In this document: positions 7,207 to 11,082 of the stretch, in pieces
Layout: each line of letters opens with the position of its first letter
How positions within the stretch are numbered: the stretch's first letter is position 1
Assembly: GCA_007571105.1 (NCBI GenBank)
Contig: RKRZ01000151.1
Span: 1-11,082 of the forward strand
Length of the DNA: 11,082 bases
Direction: 5' to 3'
Source: Gammaproteobacteria bacterium
Lineage (GTDB): Bacteria; Pseudomonadota; Gammaproteobacteria; Poriferisulfidales; Poriferisulfidaceae
Made by a program: the position numbers and the translations under genes
The notes under the pieces: generated by a model
Database searches by the model: none
What the model saw: the letters and a program-made list of their open reading frames with translations, nothing else
What the model was told of the DNA's origin: nothing

Positions 7207-8304
7207 TCAGTGTAGCCGATGGCTTTGTGAGAGATACTCGGACGTGCGCATTTCATAGAGTCGGCTACTCGTGCGCTCGAACTCCCGCTGGAGACGCTCT
7301 CCCTGGTACAGCACGTCAGGTTCTGCGGCTGCGGTCACCACAAGTTTTACGCCGTGATCATAAAACTCATCAATCATCTCGATAAACCGACGGGCGCTAT
7401 CCTCCATCTCTGAAGTGAAAACTGGAATATCTGAAATTAATACCGTATGGAAACAGCGAGAAATGGCGATGTAGTCGTTGGCGCAGCGTGGAGAGTTACA
7501 CAAGGCATCAAAATCAAACCAGATAGCATCGTGAGACAGGCGCTTCACCGGGATTTGACGTCCTTCGACTTCGATGGAGGAATCTTCTTCAATGATGCTG
7601 GAAGCAAGATGACGGAAATAGGCATCAAGAGTTTCATCCGCGTAATTATCTGAATTCAATGTATAGGTTTGAGTCTGAGTCAGATGATGCAGCCGATAAT
7701 CACAGGCTGCACTCAGTTCAAAGATGCTCATATGTTGCTTGATCAAGTCGATGGCAGGCATGAAGCGTTCCCGTTGCAGTCCGCCTTCATACAAATTGTC
7801 CGGGTGGGTATTAGAAGTTGCGACCAGCGTAACACCGCGTCGGAATAATCCATCCAAAAGCCCGGCCAAGAGCATTGCGTCCGTGACGTCCAACACAAAG
7901 AATTCATCCACGCAAAGGATGCGATAACGCTTTGCGAAATGCGCGGAAATCAGTTCAAGTGGATTTTGCTTGTCAGGGATGGCTTTGAGTTTGTGGTGAA
8001 CATGGCGCATGAAGCGGTGAAAATGCATGCGGCGTTTTTGCTTCAAGGGCAGAGCGTTGAAGAACAGGTCCATCATGTAAGTCTTGCCGCTACCCACGGA
8101 ACCCCACAGCCACAATCCGGAGTTGTCGCCATTGCTTCGGGCACGCCTGAAGCGCTGCAATTGTTCTCGAATGACGGCAGGTGTACGGGTGGTTCGGGTC
8201 AGGTGGTCGTAGACCCGTTGGAATTCTTGAGCCGCGTTTTGTTGAACCGGATCGGAAACAAACTGGCGTTGGTCAATCTGGGTTTGATACGTGTCGAGAA
8301 ACAT
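7207..8304 (-). CDS. zapE: cell division protein ZapE (AFG1-like AAA+ ATPase)
   Basis: ZapE is an ATPase that, in E. coli, associates with the division ring and affects FtsZ polymers under oxygen limitation or other stress; mitochondrial relatives (AFG1/LACE1) act in protein quality control. The 365-residue protein has Walker A GSVGSGKT (68-75), Walker B ILCVDEFFVLDVTDAM (129-144, Asp133/Glu134) and the sensor region LVATSNTHPDNLYEGGLQRERFMPAI-like block around 161-186, all as in E. coli ZapE (375 residues). C-terminal ELxxSARRFIEMIDEFYD-type sequence is also typical. ATG 8302-8304 has no evident Shine-Dalgarno. A TACAAT hexamer on the minus strand (8367-8372) could be a -10 element but lacks a matching -35. 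Followed by mdh, likely one operon. Confidence 0.92.
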   Translation of the reverse strand: MFLDTYQTQIDQRQFVSDPVQQNAAQEFQRVYDHLTRTTRTPAVIREQLQRFRRARSNGDNSGLWLWGSVGSGKTYMMDLFFNALPLKQKRRMHFHRFMRHVHHKLKAIPDKQNPLELISAHFAKRYRILCVDEFFVLDVTDAMLLAGLLDGLFRRGVTLVATSNTHPDNLYEGGLQRERFMPAIDLIKQHMSIFELSAACDYRLHHLTQTQTYTLNSDNYADETLDAYFRHLASSIIEEDSSIEVEGRQIPVKRLSHDAIWFDFDALCNSPRCANDYIAISRCFHTVLISDIPVFTSEMEDSARRFIEMIDEFYDHGVKLVVTAAAEPDVLYQGERLQREFERTSSRLYEMRTSEYLSQSHRLH

Positions 8305-8432
8305 GAAACCACGAAGTGCCGCATGCCCGAATCATGGTCGGATGCAGCGCTGTCTGCCATGCCGGTATTGTACTGATTGCCGCACAATTTCTATGCCGCA
8401 GCAGACTCGGGAAAATAACTAGTGTGCGCCGT

Positions 8433-8737
8433 TTATGTGGAGGGGAGACAACCCTCGGCAATTCGTTTCCTGCGTGCTTGCGCTAATTCATAACTTACCT
8501 GCATCCGCATCCAGTGATCCGCATTCCCCAACCGATACCTTCCAGTGCCAACGCCATCTTTGCAGACACCCCCGTTTTGCCATTCAGAACACGGGAGAGT
8601 GTCCCACGCCCACAACTCAAGCGTGTTGCTGTTTCAGTTACATTCCAGCCAATCGCATCCATGCTTTCGTGAATTAACTCTCCCAAATGTGGAGGATTCA
8701 ACATCGGGTTGACTTGTTTATCTTTTCGTTTCTTCAT
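8433..8737 (-). pseudogene. HigA-like XRE antitoxin gene, frameshifted
   Basis: The first frame (8737 down to about 8526) encodes a HigA-type helix-turn-helix protein: NPPHLGELIHESMDAIGW, then VTETATRLSCGRGTLSRVLNGKTGVSAKMALALEGIGWG. It then runs into an unrelated tail (MRITGCGCR) and stops at 8495. A different frame supplies exactly the expected continuation, NADHWMRMQVSYELAQARRK, to a stop at 8433. One missing base near 8525-8526, next to a GGGG run, explains the switch; restored, the protein would be about 101 residues, the normal HigA size. The helix-turn-helix is intact in the 80-residue product, so residual DNA binding is possible. No HigB-type toxin gene lies upstream: the 116 bases to gltX hold none. 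Sequencing error cannot be excluded. Confidence 0.78.
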
Positions 8738-8853
8738 AGCTCTCTATAGGTCGGTTGGTAATAGTCTATCAGGCCTGCATCTGTTCAACTCAGAGAGTCA
8801 CACGGTAAGATGAGCGCACCGTTAGAAACTTCCATCCGCGTTAGTCTCAAATC

Positions 8854-10242
8854 ATGACTGTTCGGACCCGTTTTGCTCCCAGCCCGACGGGAGCACTCCA
8901 CTTGGGTGGGGCACGTACGGCATTATTCAACTGGTTATTCGCACGGCATCATGGCGGAGAATTTATCCTGCGTCTCGAAGACACCGACCGCGAACGCTCC
9001 CGGAAAGAGCACAGCGAGCAAATCCTTGCTTCCTTGCGCTGGATAGGCCTGGATTGGGATGGCGAAGTGATGCATCAATCGCAACGCGAAGAGCACTATC
9101 GAGAAGTTATTTGGCAACTATTGGACTCCGGCCATGCCTATCACTGTGACTGTTCGACTGAACGTCTAACACAACTGCGTGAATCGCAACAGGCGGCAGG
9201 AGAAAAGCCTCGTTATGATCGTCGTTGTCGAGACCGGGAACTAAAAGCATCTGAACAAACGGTCGTGCGCTTCTGCACGCCGCTTGAAGGGGAACTCCGA
9301 ATCTCAGACACCCTCAAGGGGGAAATTTGTTTCGACAATGCAGAACTGGACGATCTGATTATTGCGCGACGCGGTGGGGGAGCAACCTATCATCTCGCTG
9401 TTGTAGCTGATGATCGAGAGACTCACATCACACACATCATTCGCGGGGATGATCACCTCAACAATACGCCGCGACAGGTTCATATTTTGATGGCATTGGG
9501 GGCAAACATACCCAGTTACACCCATCTCCCGATGATTCTGGATGAGCATGGGCGAAAAATGTCCAAACGTGCGCAGGCCGCAGACGTTTTGAATTACCGG
9601 GAAGAAGGCTTTCTACCAACTGCATTGGTCAACGGGTTGGCTCGCATGGGCTGGGCACATGGAGACGATGAATTGTTTTCCGCGGAAGACCTAGTGCGCC
9701 TGTTTGACCTGGATGGACTGAACCCTGCGGCGAGTCGCATTGATCCCAAAAAACTTCTGTGGGTCAATCAGCAGCAGATGAGCCGTGTTTCCAGTGAAGA
9801 ATTTGACAGTGAGTTTTTGTGGCACTGCGATCGTTTGGGGCTTACGACAGAGACGCTTGACGAGACGACGCGTGCGACATTGCTGGAAGTTCAGCAGGCA
9901 CGATGCCGTACAGTCCGCGAGGCTGCGGCGCAAAGCACGTGGTTGTTGGAAGACGCGCCACAGCGCGACGAGAAAGCGTGGAGCAAATTCATGACGCCAG
10001 AGACTCAAGAATTGCTTCAGGAATTAATTCCTGAATTGATGGCTATCGACTGGACCCGAGAATCGATTCACTCTTGGCTCCAAACGACCATTGAACGACT
10101 CGAAGTCAAGCCTAGAGTTGTGGCGCAGCCTTTACGAGTAGCCGTGACGGGTAGTTCTGTCTCACCGTCAATTGAGGACACGCTATTGCTGCTTGGGAAA
10201 GAAGCGACTCTGGAACGGTTGCAGGCGGCCTTGCATGACTGA
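8854..10242 (+). CDS. gltX: glutamyl-tRNA synthetase
   Basis: Class I aminoacyl-tRNA synthetase that charges tRNA-Glu in the cytoplasm. The 462-residue protein starts TRFAPSPTGALHLGGART with the HIGH-equivalent HLGG at 16-19, continues with RLEDTDRERS, the zinc-region CDC (Cys98, Cys100) and GEKPRYDRRC (Cys125), DDLIIARRGGGATYHLAVVADD, HIIRGDDHLNNTPRQ (194-208) and KMSKR at 235-239, then an all-helical anticodon-binding C-terminus. Domain order and length (E. coli 471) fit. Two oddities: KMSKR is followed by AQA where HGA is common, and the fourth E. coli zinc ligand (His127) is Asp127. Start ATG 8854 fits the family N-terminus; no Shine-Dalgarno is visible. It may be one of two GluRS paralogues in the genome, which cannot be judged here. 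Convergent with the phosphopantetheinyl transferase, 25 bases apart. Confidence 0.95.
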   Translation: MTVRTRFAPSPTGALHLGGARTALFNWLFARHHGGEFILRLEDTDRERSRKEHSEQILASLRWIGLDWDGEVMHQSQREEHYREVIWQLLDSGHAYHCDCSTERLTQLRESQQAAGEKPRYDRRCRDRELKASEQTVVRFCTPLEGELRISDTLKGEICFDNAELDDLIIARRGGGATYHLAVVADDRETHITHIIRGDDHLNNTPRQVHILMALGANIPSYTHLPMILDEHGRKMSKRAQAADVLNYREEGFLPTALVNGLARMGWAHGDDELFSAEDLVRLFDLDGLNPAASRIDPKKLLWVNQQQMSRVSSEEFDSEFLWHCDRLGLTTETLDETTRATLLEVQQARCRTVREAAAQSTWLLEDAPQRDEKAWSKFMTPETQELLQELIPELMAIDWTRESIHSWLQTTIERLEVKPRVVAQPLRVAVTGSSVSPSIEDTLLLLGKEATLERLQAALHD

Positions 10243-10267
10243 TTTCAGACAAGACTGGACAGACTCG

Positions 10268-10963
10268 TCATTTGGGTGGAGCCTTCCAGGCCAATGCAGC
10301 TGCAAAGCGGTCCTCACACATACTTTTGAGTTTCCACTTATCGGTTGGATCATGAGGAAACCGGAGAGCCCCGGAGTCGATTGCCTCCTCCAACATCTCA
10401 AGGGGAATCTGGAATTTCGCAGGGTTTAGAGAAAGGCCGGTGTCCAAGGCTTTGAGCAAGGCCTCTTTCATAGTCCAGATGCGATAAAACAGGCGGATTC
10501 GCTCATCTTTGGGAAGCACTGCGAATGCAGCTCTTTCCTCCGCGCCAAAAACTCTTTTGCTCAAGCCTTCCAGGTTGCGGCGGGTTGAATAAATTTCCAG
10601 GTCTACACCCAACTGGATTTCTGAGGCGATAGCAATCAAGCCGTGCGTCCCACTGTGGGTTATGTTGAAACTGATGGGGGCAGGGGAACCTTCAAGTAGT
10701 GCGTGAGGTTTTCCGTGGGATTGCTTCTCAAAAGACAGAGAATCATTGCGGCATTTCAATCGTTCGCAAATAATGGCACGGACTGCAGCCTGAGTCAATG
10801 CATAATGGCGACGGGATTTCTCGTTTCGATAGCGCATCGCTTGCGCTTGTTCGGAATCACTCAGCCATTCAAGCGCATGCTCCTCGCGCGCAGCATCCGC
10901 TTGCAGGTCCACATGAAAGACCCTGATGCCATCTATTTCACGGTATACGGTCCAATCAGGCAT
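10268..10963 (-). CDS. Sfp-type 4'-phosphopantetheinyl transferase
   Basis: Transfers phosphopantetheine from coenzyme A to a serine of acyl- or peptidyl-carrier proteins. The 231-residue protein shows the pseudo-dimeric Sfp/Gsp layout: RRHYALTQAAVRAII (51-65), HGKPHA (83-88), FNITHSG (99-105), the magnesium-binding GVDLE (119-123, Asp121/Glu123) and FYRIWTMKEALLKALDTGLS (159-178, Glu167 and Lys171). Length is typical of Sfp and about twice AcpS. ATG 10961-10963 is preferred; a TTG at 10970-10972 would add three residues. No polyketide, non-ribosomal peptide or fatty-acid genes are in view, so its carrier protein is unknown; it could serve primary acyl carrier protein if the genome lacks AcpS. 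No promoter is obvious upstream. Confidence 0.87.
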   Translation of the reverse strand: MPDWTVYREIDGIRVFHVDLQADAAREEHALEWLSDSEQAQAMRYRNEKSRRHYALTQAAVRAIICERLKCRNDSLSFEKQSHGKPHALLEGSPAPISFNITHSGTHGLIAIASEIQLGVDLEIYSTRRNLEGLSKRVFGAEERAAFAVLPKDERIRLFYRIWTMKEALLKALDTGLSLNPAKFQIPLEMLEEAIDSGALRFPHDPTDKWKLKSMCEDRFAAALAWKAPPK

Positions 10964-11009
10964 GTGAATCAAAGGGAACTATACCCCGATCTCCGAACAA
11001 AAGTGCTAA

Positions 11010-11045
11010 GGAAAGCCCCGGTTGGCCTTATTTCAGGGGGTTTCC
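11010..11045. repeat. imperfect inverted repeat in the right-hand intergenic region
   Basis: GGAAAGCCCC (11010-11019) and GGGGGTTTCC (11036-11045) can pair at 9 of 10 positions around a 16-base loop. A TAAAAT hexamer (11048-11053) follows on the plus strand and could be a -10 element for a gene beyond the window, in which case the repeat would overlap the -35 region and may be an operator. There is no T-run on the plus side, so a terminator reading is not favoured. Tentative. Confidence 0.33.
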
Positions 11046-11082
11046 GCTAAAATAGAGATCGCCAAAAACTTCACCCATTGGG

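Noticed and set aside
7939..8376. Plus-strand 145-residue open frame opposite zapE
   Set aside because: It mirrors the Walker A region of zapE in another frame; nothing supports an independent gene.
8738..8853. Search for a HigB toxin gene upstream of the HigA-like remnant
   Set aside because: Only 116 bases are available before gltX and no HigB-like frame is present.

Overview
The window looks like a stretch of gammaproteobacterial chromosome. The closest recognisable relatives of most proteins are the enterobacterial or proteobacterial versions: MobA of exactly 194 residues, a hexameric-type GltA N-terminus, MsrP/MsrQ with the E. coli-type heme histidines, ZapE with the DEFFV..DAML signature, and a 327-residue malate dehydrogenase of the type common in beta- and some gammaproteobacteria. 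Base composition is moderate (about half GC by eye) and even across the genes. I cannot name a genus. Gene density is high: no gene-free stretch exceeds about 130 bases, and I see no rRNA, tRNA, CRISPR array or insertion sequence.

Layout, left to right. (1) Minus strand: the 5' part of citrate synthase (gltA, runs off the left edge), preceded by mobA and mobB, which overlap by 7 bases and make the guanine dinucleotide form of molybdenum cofactor. (2) Plus strand, starting divergently from mobA: a tight operon of a DUF1244 protein, a MoeB/ThiF-type adenylyltransferase, msrP (Tat-exported molybdoenzyme) and msrQ (heme membrane partner). Together (1) and (2) form a molybdenum-cofactor and periplasmic methionine-sulfoxide repair block. 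(3) Minus strand: a membrane-anchored J-domain protein resembling mitochondrial Tim14/Pam18, whose 3' end overlaps msrQ tail to tail. (4) Plus strand: a single-gene unit for an alpha/beta hydrolase with an aspartate nucleophile, with a strong Shine-Dalgarno site and a clear intrinsic terminator. (5) Minus strand: zapE followed by mdh. (6) Minus strand: a HigA-like antitoxin gene broken by a one-base frameshift, with no toxin gene beside it. (7) Plus strand: gltX (glutamyl-tRNA synthetase). (8) Minus strand, convergent to gltX: a Sfp-type 4'-phosphopantetheinyl transferase. The last ~110 bases are intergenic and contain an imperfect inverted repeat.

Most of this is core metabolism. MoeB would help build the molybdopterin dithiolene; MsrP uses molybdopterin without the nucleotide, so MobAB must serve other molybdoenzymes elsewhere in the genome. 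I found no strong evidence for a wholly new system. The points most worth checking are the DUF1244-moeB-msrPQ linkage, the Tim14-like J protein, the frameshifted orphan antitoxin, and the unusual KMSKR-adjacent and zinc-site residues of GltX.
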